This document shows positions 1 through 8,200 of a stretch of 64,000 nucleotides of DNA, piece by piece. Origin of the DNA: Limihaloglobus sulfuriphilus (lineage in GTDB: Bacteria; Planctomycetota; Phycisphaerae; Sedimentisphaerales; Sedimentisphaeraceae). The stretch is from NCBI RefSeq assembly GCF_001999965.1, contig NZ_CP019646.1, forward strand, positions 1,736,001 through 1,800,000. The letters are read 5' to 3'. The number at the start of each line of letters is the position of its first letter. The stretch's first letter is position 1. The translations under genes and the position numbers were made by a program. The notes beneath the pieces were generated by a model. The model did no database searches, had not been told where the DNA came from, and saw only the letters and a program-made list of their open reading frames with translations.

Positions 1-1040
1 TTATAGACATTATGTGCCATGGAACGGGAAAACCAGGAATCAGCATTAGTATTGAAACCAGAAGACCGCCAAAAAAACCTATCATAAAGCCCCAGCCGTT
101 TACCCTCCACCAATACCAGCGCAGAACATTTGGACAGATTACCGATGCACCGAGACCGGCCATAATCCAGCTCCAAAGACTGTTGAGAGTAGCGTATTTG
201 AGGCTTATAAGACCGATTGTCATGCCTGATGCAATAACAAAAGCCGTGCACCCGTAACTGTACCATACCAGATTCCTGCTATTGTCATCTATCTTCATCA
301 AAGGCTGGACAATATCACGAACCATCAAAGAAGCACCCGTGTTAATAAGCGAACTTATTGTTGACATGAATGCCGCTACAAGACTTACTACCAATAAACC
401 TCTTACACCGTACGTCATGTACTCATTTATAACTAAAGGAAGAAGCTGATCAACCTTGCTGCTTTCGATATCAGCAAAAGAGTATAATCCCAGAAAGGCT
501 ACGGCAGCCGTAAAAAGCCATCGCGGTATGAGTACAATATTCCAGAACGCACTTAATTTAGCTGCGTCTGCGGGTGTTTTAGCGGCAAGAAATCGCTGTT
601 CACCGAATCCGCCGGCAGAAACAGTAAAACACAGCATTGTGCCTATTACCATCCGTGAAAGTGTTTCTGATCTGAAATTTTCGTATTCGGGAAAATTAGT
701 AGTTTCTGGAATACTCAGTGGCAACCATTCTTTTACGTTACCAATATTTGAATTAAGAATTTCAGGGTCAATCGTCTTATAAGCGATAACTGCCAATACG
801 ATTCCGCTGGTTGTAATCAAAATACTTTGCAGGAAATCTGTGACTATCACCCCTTTGAAGCCGCCAAAAAGTACATACAGAGACGTCAAAACCGTTATTA
901 TAACTGCAGTCCGGGTTGGAGGCAAGTTATAAACTTTTGCAAACTCAGCAAGAACTACAAAAGCCATTCCGGAGAAATTCCGTTTGTAAGGCTTTTCAGA
1001 AAATTTGCCACAAAATACTATTGATACCCAGTAGGTTAAT
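1..1040 (-). pseudogene. SSS-family Na+/solute symporter, 3' fragment (runs off window edge)
   Basis: On the minus strand an open frame from about 1040 to the window edge encodes a multi-span membrane protein of the sodium:solute symporter family. Visible landmarks are a helix ending LYVLFGGFKGVIVTDFLQS (the family's GG..GV..TD..Q signature), then SAGGFGEQRFLAAK, then a late helix around SLWSWIMAGLGASVICPNVLRWYWWRVNG. It has no start codon of its own. It begins just left of the insertion sequence at about 1030-2690, and the N-terminal part of a symporter lies on the far side at 2672-3133. Its first residues already include a helix (GMAFVVLAEFAKVY) that seems equivalent to one at the end of the other fragment. 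The two may therefore come from different paralogues. Family assignment is secure; the joining is not. Confidence 0.75.
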
Positions 1041-1182
1041 GCGGATTAATCGGCGTTTCCTCGGCTTGCGGGCGTGCTTTGGGGGAGCAGTCGGGGCGAG
1101 CCTGGTGTGTGTTTCTTCTGGTCGTGTGATTTTAGGCGCACCGATAGTGTGGCAGGTAGTTTGTTGGTTTGTATTTGCGTTG

Positions 1183-2490
1183 TTATGCGGCTGATATTTT
1201 GATCGACTCTGATTTAACCAGTGAGCGTATGTAGTGCGGCTGCTTGGTTTTCACGTACCCCAATGCCGTGCCTAACATCGTGATCAGTGCCAGGTCTACT
1301 CGCATCTGCATTTTTTTAAGGCCTCGAATATAGTGAGTTTCAAAACCAAAGGAGACATCGAGCCGACTGTTGACCCTCTCGACAGAAGTCCGTTTTTTGT
1401 ATTCGTCTTTCCATTTATAGCTGTCCCGCGGCAAAGCCATAAAGATACGCGGGTCTTTTTCCAACCCGATCCTGATACTCTTGCCAATTGGACAACTCCC
1501 TGATGCGGGGCATGTCAGCCCTTGATGGTGTGCCGGGCAACCGAACTTGATACTGTCTCTATCCTTCTCAAAACCCCTGTTGCACATCTTGTTGAGTTCT
1601 CCCCCCTTGCAGCACTTGCAGAACACCTCACCCTGCTGGTTGTAATATATCCTGTCAAGGCCTTCAACCGGGCTATGTTCCAACTGCGTCATATTGCGAG
1701 TATCAACAACAGCACGTATATCGTGCTCCTTCCATAACCATAGCTTGAAATCGCCGCAATCATAGCCTTTGTCTGCCGAGAGATATTCGCACTTCTCAAG
1801 AGCCTTTGAGGGACAGGCGTCAACCAGATTGTACGCCTCTAACATATCATTGTCATTACCCGGCGTTACGATACGTGCTATCGGCAGTTCATAATTGGCA
1901 TCCACTGCCAGATGAACCTTGTAACCAAATATCGTTGTTTTTTTGATAATCTTACCGTTTTTATCTGTGTAAGTTTTTGTTGCCCAGCCGCCGTCAGTAT
2001 CCCTTCTGCCGTCAGGCTTATTTTCTGAACCGGAGTTTGCCGCACTCTGGATGACTTTGCTGTCAATCGCTATACGCTGACCAAAGCCGGGCAGTTCCCG
2101 GGCAAGACACTCCAGAAGATTCTGGAAAATACCGGCTACTTCTGCCGGATACTCCATAAGCGACTTGAGCAGGTTGGTATAGGCGTTTGATGATGGTACC
2201 GGGTGCTCTTTGAGAGGATCAAAACCGCAGATATCCCTGAGCTGACCGTTGCGAGAAAGCTCCCGGCGAAGAGCTTCGATGGTGTTGTGCCCAAATACGA
2301 TGCCGGCAAGCATTGAGTTCCAACTGGCCCGTATCGGGTAGTCATCACGTCCATTGCCGCGGCGTTTTTCGAGTGTTTGCATTAGTTGTTCATCGTCGAG
2401 CGTCTTGAGTAACAGGTCGAGCCGCTCTAAATCTCCGAGATTTTCAACATTTTGGTAGCAAAACAAGCTGGGTTGTGGTATATTAGCCAT
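1183..2490 (-). CDS. DDE transposase, IS1182/IS4-like
   Basis: A complete 435-residue transposase that would cut and join the ends of its own element. The N-terminal 120 residues resemble the DUF772-type domain of IS4/IS5/IS1182 transposases (SWNSMLAGIVFG, YTNLLKSL). The DDE core is visible as D143 in AIDSKVIQ, D240 in LSADKGYD and E371 in RTSVERVNSRL. Between the second D and the E lies a cysteine-rich insert of about 60 residues (CKCCKGG, CNRGF, CPAHHQ, CPASGSCP), typical of IS1182-type enzymes. The frame is open and intact, so the element may be active. A strong inverted repeat lies just upstream at 2510-2550. Confidence 0.9.
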   Translation of the reverse strand: MANIPQPSLFCYQNVENLGDLERLDLLLKTLDDEQLMQTLEKRRGNGRDDYPIRASWNSMLAGIVFGHNTIEALRRELSRNGQLRDICGFDPLKEHPVPSSNAYTNLLKSLMEYPAEVAGIFQNLLECLARELPGFGQRIAIDSKVIQSAANSGSENKPDGRRDTDGGWATKTYTDKNGKIIKKTTIFGYKVHLAVDANYELPIARIVTPGNDNDMLEAYNLVDACPSKALEKCEYLSADKGYDCGDFKLWLWKEHDIRAVVDTRNMTQLEHSPVEGLDRIYYNQQGEVFCKCCKGGELNKMCNRGFEKDRDSIKFGCPAHHQGLTCPASGSCPIGKSIRIGLEKDPRIFMALPRDSYKWKDEYKKRTSVERVNSRLDVSFGFETHYIRGLKKMQMRVDLALITMLGTALGYVKTKQPHYIRSLVKSESIKISAA

Positions 2491-2509
2491 TGGTAAATCC
2501 TTTTGTAGA

Positions 2510-2550
2510 ATATAATATAAGTTCTTTTGGTTTAATGTCTTATATTATAT
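2510..2550. repeat. 12-bp perfect inverted repeat upstream of the transposase
   Basis: The arms ATATAATATAAG (2510-2521) and CTTATATTATAT (2539-2550) are perfect reverse complements separated by 17 bp. They lie 20 bp upstream of the transposase start. They could form a hairpin in the leader or an operator that limits transposase expression. The AT-rich arms also contain -10-like hexamers in both directions. Confidence 0.7.
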
Positions 2551-2671
2551 CACATGCAAAATGATTTACCATTTTTCTATGGGGGCAATTTGAGGTTTTT
2601 TAATGTTTTTTTTCGCTCGAATCAGGCCTGAAGCCAGAGAAAAAGGGGGAAAATCGGTTTCACTGCCGTTG

Positions 2672-3133
2672 CTAAATCCACCCGCTCAACAACTTACAAA
2701 CAAACGGAATAGCTCTTCCGATAACACCTGCGGCACTCATAATGCCAAGAACCGAATAAGCCGTTCTTGCGCAGGTTGAGCCGCTGCCGGGACCAAATCG
2801 CAATTTTATAAGTTCCGCAGCCGTCATAACCCTTGATCGTCTAATCCATATAGCAGCGTATGCCATCCAGAAAGCCGGTATCACCGAACCCCATGCCCAA
2901 TGGATATAAAAGGATTTCATGCCGAGAAAATACAGAATTGATATCTGCCAAACCGTGCCGCACACAGAAAAATTAGTAGCGCTGCCGGAAAATGCCAGTA
3001 AATACCAAGGGATATCTTTATTGCCGAGAAAATAGGAATTGATGCTTTTCGCTGAACTTTTCTGGAAATAAAGACCTAAAAGCATGATTATGACAAAATA
3101 TACAACTACAATCACTATGTCTATTAAAGCCAT
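2672..3133 (-). pseudogene. SSS-family Na+/solute symporter, 5' fragment truncated by IS
   Basis: The first about 148 residues of a sodium:solute symporter. It has an N-terminal helix (LIDIVIVVVYFVIIMLLGLYF), the family signature SINSYFLGNKDIPWYLLAFS near residues 31-50, two more helices, and RVMTAAELIKLRFG at about 110-123. The frame reads into IS sequence and stops a few codons later (…KLLSGWI). A full member such as the one at 29191-31161 has about 650 residues, so this copy lacks most of its transport helices and should be inactive. The start ATG at 3133 follows a weak GAG Shine-Dalgarno. See the 1-1040 fragment for the doubtful continuity. Confidence 0.8.
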
Positions 3134-3257
3134 ATTTTAACTCTATTGAGTAATTTATAAAATCATATATGCGCTACAATTAAGAAATAACTCCGCAGTT
3201 TTTCAGCAGGTTTGCTTTTCTACCCGGACTGCTGTAACCCCATTGGGCCATGGAATC

Positions 3258-3659
3258 TTATTGACCTTTTTTCCTGGATTCTTGGGTTTGGCTGTACTTA
3301 CATTCAGGACACCTGTCTGCAAAATCGCCGGTAATCGAGTTTGGAAGGAAAACATTGCCGCATTCAGGGCATTTTTCAGCGGCAAAAGCGGACTTTTCTT
3401 TGCACTTCTCACATATCATTGGAGCGGCGCCAAGCGAAGCCGGGTTGCTGTTTTCTTTCTGAAATTCAAAATAATCTTTTTGGGGAATCTCAAAAGATGC
3501 CCTGCATTTAGAGTTGCAGCAGAGCATCCACATGGTCTTGCCCTCCATCGAGCTGAAAACATCTATGGTTTTATTATTATGGTAGTAAATAACACCTGAA
3601 ACAGCAAAGCATCCGATAATAATAACCGTCATCACCCATTTTTTTTTCATAAAATCCAT
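3258..3659 (-). CDS. small membrane-anchored zinc-ribbon protein
   Basis: A 133-residue protein with one N-terminal hydrophobic segment (about residues 8-25, VMTVIIIGCFAVSGVIYY). A soluble part follows, carrying four cysteine pairs: C47/C48-C52, C83-C86 (CEKC), C97-C100 (CPEC) and C117-C120 (CPEC). The last pairs look like rubredoxin-type zinc knuckles. The charged KKK before the helix suggests an inside-out signal anchor. I do not recognise a named family or function. It stands alone, on the opposite strand from the sulfatase cluster that begins 340 bp away. About 125 bp between this gene and the symporter fragment hold nothing recognisable. Confidence 0.7.
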   Translation of the reverse strand: MDFMKKKWVMTVIIIGCFAVSGVIYYHNNKTIDVFSSMEGKTMWMLCCNSKCRASFEIPQKDYFEFQKENSNPASLGAAPMICEKCKEKSAFAAEKCPECGNVFLPNSITGDFADRCPECKYSQTQESRKKGQ

Positions 3660-3757
3660 TTATTCTCCATAACTAAGGCTTTTTCATTCTGCGTTAAAAC
3701 CTGTAAAACCCATTTTAATGCTTTATTATTGTCTAAGAAGTACGTAGTGAACAAGCG

Positions 3758-3771
3758 TTTAGCAAGCTAAA
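3758..3771. promoter_or_regulatory. 14-bp palindrome, possible operator
   Basis: TTTAGC-AA-GCTAAA is a perfect palindrome in the 340-bp gap between two divergent genes, about 120 bp upstream of the likely promoter of the sulfatase operon. Further right, 3770-3812, GCGGCATAA and TTATGCGGC form an imperfect hairpin. Either could be a regulator site. No second copy near other operon starts was found by eye. Confidence 0.3.
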
Positions 3772-3891
3772 AGCGGCATAAATTGCATTTAAAGCATTAT
3801 GCGGCCAGTGAACACGACTGTCAAGTTTTATTTTAATAAAGTTTTACTTTTAATAAAATGGGTTTTAATTGGTAAGAAATGGATTTTTAAC

Positions 3892-3920
3892 TTGCAATTC
3901 TTGCGATGAGGCCTTAATAT
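3892..3920 (+). promoter_or_regulatory. sigma-70-like promoter for the 4001-11428 operon
   Basis: TTGCAA at 3892-3897 and TAATAT at 3915-3920 are separated by 17 bp, a near-consensus housekeeping promoter. The predicted start leaves a leader of about 75 nt before the sulfatase ATG at 4001, which has GGA about 8 nt ahead. The rest of 3660-4000 is AT-rich and holds no gene that I can see. Confidence 0.4.
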
Positions 3921-4000
3921 TAGTATTATTATGCCCGATATGCGGCAAGATTTAAATGTTTTCGCAGAGAATGCTTTTGTTTTTATGAAAGGAACCTGAA

Positions 4001-5497
4001 ATGTTAATTAAACGGCGTAATTTTATGAAGTCTATGGGTTTAGGAGCCGCGGCATTAGGTCTGGGGCAAACCTCATCACTGGCAAATATTTCAAACCAAA
4101 CAAAAGTTCCCCGAAAAAAACCAAATGTTATAATTGTTTTTGCCGATCAGCTCAGAAAACACGCTGTGGGCTGTTACGGCAATGATTTTGTTCGGACTCC
4201 CAATATTGACGCCCTGGCCGCAAACGGAATGCGTTTTGATCACGGCATATCAAACTGTCCGACCTGTGTGGCAGCAAGGTCAAACCTGCTTTCGGGCCAG
4301 TATGCCAGGACATGCGCAGGCTCCAGGCTTAATGAAGTCGTTTCGCATATAGGCCGCGATGACCGCAAAAAATTCAAAGACCCCACCCTGGCAGAAGAAT
4401 TCAAGAAGCTGGGCTATAAAACGGCTCAGGTAGGTAAATGGCACATCGATACCCGCCCGTCACTTCTTGGTTTCGACGAGAGCATGATTGTCGGCAGAAT
4501 TTTTACTAAAGGAAATTTCTGGAAAAATGAGGGCCAGTCTTATGATGTTGACGGATTTACCGCCGACCATGAGATTGACGCGGTCAATAATTTCATTAAG
4601 GAAAACAAGGACGAGCCGTTTTTTATGTACTATAACATAACTTCGCCGCACATGCCGATACTTGATGTTCCGTATCAATACTCCCATATGTACAACCCAA
4701 GCGAGGTTCCTTTGAGGCAGAACGTGTGGAAAAACGGAAAACTGCCCTACAATGAATATTGGTTCCACATATACCTTTGGCTTCACGGCTGGGGGATTGA
4801 TTACAAGCCTACAACAGCTAAAATACCGCCGGGATTCAGCCTTAGAGATGTTGCCGCTCTGTATTACGGTTCGGTTACCTGGGTTGACGACCTGTTGGGC
4901 TCTATGATGAACACGTTGAAGCAAAACGGTCTTGAAAATGATACAATTATAATATTTTCAGCGGATCACGGCGACCAGCTGGGCAGCCATCACCTCTGGA
5001 ATAAAGCCAGACTTTATGAAGAGTCCATAAATATACCCATGATTTACAGCTGTCCGGGCAGAATTAAAAAAGATGTAAATACCACTCAAACAGCGACTCT
5101 TATAGATGTGATGCCTACACTGCTTAGTCTCTGTGGGGCGGATATACCGCAAAGTGTCCACGGACAGGATCTTACGCCTATACTGAAAGGCGAGAAAACC
5201 ACTTTAGACAGGGATTATGCATTTGTAGAAACATCTTATGGTAAAATAGGCATACGCACCCCCACCCATCTTTACGGGGCATCTCTGGACAAAGATGACA
5301 GGGAAATAGAAAATATCAGGTATAAATTTTTCGACATTGAGAATGATCCGTATGAAAAGAATAACATGGTAAACACATCTGCCCAGAAAGGCGTGGCAGA
5401 TGAACTCCGTGACAAACTGATTGCCTGGGAAAAGAATACGCCAAGGCTGGAAGGCGTAAAATATGACCCATTTTTTTACAGAGACAACAACTTTTAG
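4001..5497 (+). CDS. Tat-exported S1 sulfatase with CxAxR active-site motif
   Basis: A 498-residue formylglycine-dependent sulfatase (alkaline-phosphatase superfamily) that hydrolyses sulfate esters of a polysaccharide or its fragments outside the cytoplasm. The twin-arginine signal is at the start (KRRNFMKSMGLGAAALGLG). The metal-site region PNVIIVFADQLR is at 41-52. The modified residue is C89 in C-V-A-A-R93. Known sulfatases mostly have Pro at the third position; Ala is tolerated by the anaerobic radical-SAM maturase. A metal-site cluster SADHGDQLGSHHLWNK lies near 325-340. It is the first gene of a + strand operon, 12 bp before the GH99-like gene. The closest relative in the window is the sulfatase at 15344-16840, which shares the ADQ/SDQ variant and the GDxLGSHHLWNKARLYEE/D stretch. 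Confidence 0.93.
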   Translation: MLIKRRNFMKSMGLGAAALGLGQTSSLANISNQTKVPRKKPNVIIVFADQLRKHAVGCYGNDFVRTPNIDALAANGMRFDHGISNCPTCVAARSNLLSGQYARTCAGSRLNEVVSHIGRDDRKKFKDPTLAEEFKKLGYKTAQVGKWHIDTRPSLLGFDESMIVGRIFTKGNFWKNEGQSYDVDGFTADHEIDAVNNFIKENKDEPFFMYYNITSPHMPILDVPYQYSHMYNPSEVPLRQNVWKNGKLPYNEYWFHIYLWLHGWGIDYKPTTAKIPPGFSLRDVAALYYGSVTWVDDLLGSMMNTLKQNGLENDTIIIFSADHGDQLGSHHLWNKARLYEESINIPMIYSCPGRIKKDVNTTQTATLIDVMPTLLSLCGADIPQSVHGQDLTPILKGEKTTLDRDYAFVETSYGKIGIRTPTHLYGASLDKDDREIENIRYKFFDIENDPYEKNNMVNTSAQKGVADELRDKLIAWEKNTPRLEGVKYDPFFYRDNNF

Positions 5498-5509
5498 AAA
5501 AGGGTAATA

Positions 5510-8155
5510 ATGCGCCTTTTGATATTTCTTTTAAAGGTAGTTTTTTGTTTTGCCGCACTATCCGAAAACAAGGTTTGGTGGGGTTATGAAGATGACAACT
5601 GGGATGCAGCGGGTAACTGGGCGGCTGAAGGTTCGCCGACTTTGGCTGATCAGGTCTTTATAGACCATCGCCCCGCAGGAACATATACTTATCCCGTTTT
5701 AACAGACCTAAACGCTGACGCCAAGTGTGCTGTGCTGAAATTATCGCAGTACGGCAGCGGCGGGCGGCTTGACATTACGGGCGGAAAGCTCTCTGTGGGG
5801 AATCTGGCGTATATCGGAATAGGCGCATCATTTGCCTGCGAACTCAACATCAGCTGCGGTGAATTGATTGTAGCCAATAATATGTTTGTCCCGTATGGAG
5901 GAGAGACAACCGTCACCATGACCGGCGGCAATGTGTCCATCGGCGGCTCTTTGTCAATGATGAATCAGACCATAGCTGATGGTTTTATCAATCTCTTAGG
6001 CGGTACGATAGAAGCGGCCGCACTGAGCTGGCCTGCCGGAATCGCCCGTTTTGGCCATATTAACATTGAAGAAGGCGCGCTGAAAATAAACAGCGCAGCT
6101 GACTACACCGCTCAGCTTCAGGCCCTGATAGATTCCGGCGATATAACCGCCTACGGAAGCGGCACCACCCGCTACGACTGGATAAGCCACCCCAGAGCGG
6201 CATTTGAAATCGAATATAAGGGCACATCGACTATACTTACCGCCGCGATTGAGGATGTTAATAAGGCGTGGAATCCCTCTCCGGCAGACGGCGGCTCTGT
6301 GGACACAACAGGTGAAAATGTAATTCTGACATGGTCGCCGGGAGAGAATACTCTACTGGCAGACGGCCATGATATTTATCTGGGCGCTAGCTTCGATGAT
6401 GTTAATCAAGCAGGCAGAGCCGAGCCTGAATTTAAATCTAATCAAACCGATACAGGTTACATTCCATGCCCGCAGCTCAAGGCGAACACAACTTATTACT
6501 GGCGAGTTGACCAGATCACCTCATCCGGTATTGTAAAAGGGAATGTTTGGAGTTTTACAACAAATAGTTTAATTGAGGATGGATTATATACTTCTGCATT
6601 TGGCTATGATCTGAACAGCAATATTGTAAGCACAAGTGTTTTCAGCTGGTATTCATCAAGCGGCGGCCAGGTCAGCGGGCCATGGCTGCCGCTGGAAGGC
6701 AGGGAAAACTGGACGGGAGATGTACTCTGGTGGAAAAGTCAGATTAAGCAGATGATGGCGGCCAATATTGATGTTCTCTACGTTCATTTGATAATGGAGC
6801 ATTCATGGCATGATCAAAATAGAATAAATCTTTTTCAGGCACTCAATGAATTGCGAAAAGAAGGATATGATGTGCCGAAAGTCGCTCCGTTCCTCGATCC
6901 TCTCATAACCTGGGACGGGGCAGCGAGGCCCTATCCCAATCTGGCAACAACTGCCGGCAAGGATGAGTTTGCCGCACAGTATATTCGTTTTTTCAATCAG
7001 TATTATTCTGTTAATGAGGATGCGTACGCAGATGACTACATAGCCCGAATTGACGGGAGAGTTGTGCTTGATACCTGGCATGTTCATTTGAGCACGGTAA
7101 ATACGGCTTCTTTAACGAGACAGGATTTGGCACAGAGACTCTCTGCGGAATTTGCAGCTGAGCACGCGATATTCAGCAGCGGGATCTACATGGTTGGAAC
7201 AGACGGCTGCGCTTTGAGTTTTGAAGATGAGCAGGTAGTCCAGTTCCAGCAGCATGCGTATTTCGACACAACCGATTATAATGGTATCAGAACCGTTCAG
7301 GTTAAAGGCGGATACTGGGACCAGAATATTCGCGAGCCGGGTTACTGGCTGGCCCGCAGCGGCGGAACGCATTATAAAAATGCCTGGAATCTGGTCAATG
7401 CCGATTCGGCAATAAGCAGAGTATATATCGAAAGCTGGAATGAGTATGACGAGGGCTCGGGTATTTACGCGGCTGATTGTGTAAATTCTCCCGATCTTTT
7501 TGATGGAAGGTATTATACGCCCGGTTCGGAAAATGATATCTGGTCCGAAAGTAATGACCCTTATGAATACATAAAAACCACTGCTGCCGGTGCCGGGATT
7601 TTCAATGATACAGACAATTACAATGCGCGGATACTCTGGCACAACATACCTGATAAAATTCGGGCAGGGGAGATGCTGACAGCTAACATTATTGTCCAGA
7701 ACAGCGGAGATTTTTCATGGACAGCGGCCAATAACTACAAATTAGGGCAAAAAATAACCGAACCGTCTGAAGTATTATTCGGCAGCAATCGTTATCTGAT
7801 TGATGATAATTCAGATGAGATAGGTGTTTATGCCGAGATATTCAGAGGCAGACCTGTTATATTTGAGCTGCAAATAGCCGCTCCCCAGCAAAGCGGAGTT
7901 TACACCGCCCACTGGCAAATGCTGCGGGAAGGCGTTTTGTGGTTTGGCGAGCAGTTGTCCATTGATATAGAGGTTCTGGCCAAATCTGATCTTAATTACG
8001 ACGGCGTGGTAAATGGCGGGGATTTTAAAATCATAGCTGATTCATGGCTGAGCCGGCAATGCTGTCCCGATGACATTAGTAACTTCGATATCAATGAAGA
8101 CGATAAAATCAACCTGCTTGATTTTTCTGTATTAGCACAGGACTGGCTCAACTAA
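5510..8155 (+). CDS. secreted modular GH99-like glycosidase with dockerin-like C-terminus
   Basis: An 881-residue extracellular protein. After a short signal peptide comes a roughly 230-residue Gly-rich beta-strand module starting WWGYEDDNWD (about 23), shared with 8201-11428 and 24825-27413. Next is a Fn3-like module at about 253-353 (NPSPADGGSV, YYWRVDQI, NVWSFTT). The likely catalytic domain spans about 357-697 and resembles GH99/DUF5010-type barrels. It has WTGDVLWWKSQIKQMM and, at about 639-649, YIESWNEYDEG, a motif typical of that group. About 705-815 resembles an NBR1-type Ig fold (VQNSGDFSW...HWQM). The C-terminal 60 residues are two EF-hand-like repeats (DLNYDGVVNGGDFKIIADSW; DINEDDKINLLDFSVLAQDWL), a dockerin type I pattern. 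AAGGG precedes the ATG. The likely substrate is an alpha-mannan-like glycan, but this is uncertain. Confidence 0.8.
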   Translation: MRLLIFLLKVVFCFAALSENKVWWGYEDDNWDAAGNWAAEGSPTLADQVFIDHRPAGTYTYPVLTDLNADAKCAVLKLSQYGSGGRLDITGGKLSVGNLAYIGIGASFACELNISCGELIVANNMFVPYGGETTVTMTGGNVSIGGSLSMMNQTIADGFINLLGGTIEAAALSWPAGIARFGHINIEEGALKINSAADYTAQLQALIDSGDITAYGSGTTRYDWISHPRAAFEIEYKGTSTILTAAIEDVNKAWNPSPADGGSVDTTGENVILTWSPGENTLLADGHDIYLGASFDDVNQAGRAEPEFKSNQTDTGYIPCPQLKANTTYYWRVDQITSSGIVKGNVWSFTTNSLIEDGLYTSAFGYDLNSNIVSTSVFSWYSSSGGQVSGPWLPLEGRENWTGDVLWWKSQIKQMMAANIDVLYVHLIMEHSWHDQNRINLFQALNELRKEGYDVPKVAPFLDPLITWDGAARPYPNLATTAGKDEFAAQYIRFFNQYYSVNEDAYADDYIARIDGRVVLDTWHVHLSTVNTASLTRQDLAQRLSAEFAAEHAIFSSGIYMVGTDGCALSFEDEQVVQFQQHAYFDTTDYNGIRTVQVKGGYWDQNIREPGYWLARSGGTHYKNAWNLVNADSAISRVYIESWNEYDEGSGIYAADCVNSPDLFDGRYYTPGSENDIWSESNDPYEYIKTTAAGAGIFNDTDNYNARILWHNIPDKIRAGEMLTANIIVQNSGDFSWTAANNYKLGQKITEPSEVLFGSNRYLIDDNSDEIGVYAEIFRGRPVIFELQIAAPQQSGVYTAHWQMLREGVLWFGEQLSIDIEVLAKSDLNYDGVVNGGDFKIIADSWLSRQCCPDDISNFDINEDDKINLLDFSVLAQDWLN

Positions 8156-8200
8156 CCAACCTGTAATCGCACTCAACTATTTAGATACTATCGGTATATT

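Larger units (their letters stand above)
1030..2690 (-). mobile_element. IS1182/IS4-like insertion sequence (ends approximate)
   Basis: About 1.65 kb separates the two symporter fragments and holds a single DDE transposase gene. Exact ends could not be fixed. The left inner end (about 1033-1050) and the complement of the right inner end (about 2670-2690) both carry a GGATT-type core followed by CGG, which may be a degenerate terminal inverted repeat. No clean target duplication was seen. Size and transposase type fit the IS1182 group. The borders are good to roughly 20 bp. Confidence 0.7.

Noticed and set aside
827-1194. Plus-strand open frames over the left symporter fragment and IS edge
   Set aside because: They are antisense shadows; the minus strand carries clear symporter and transposase homology.
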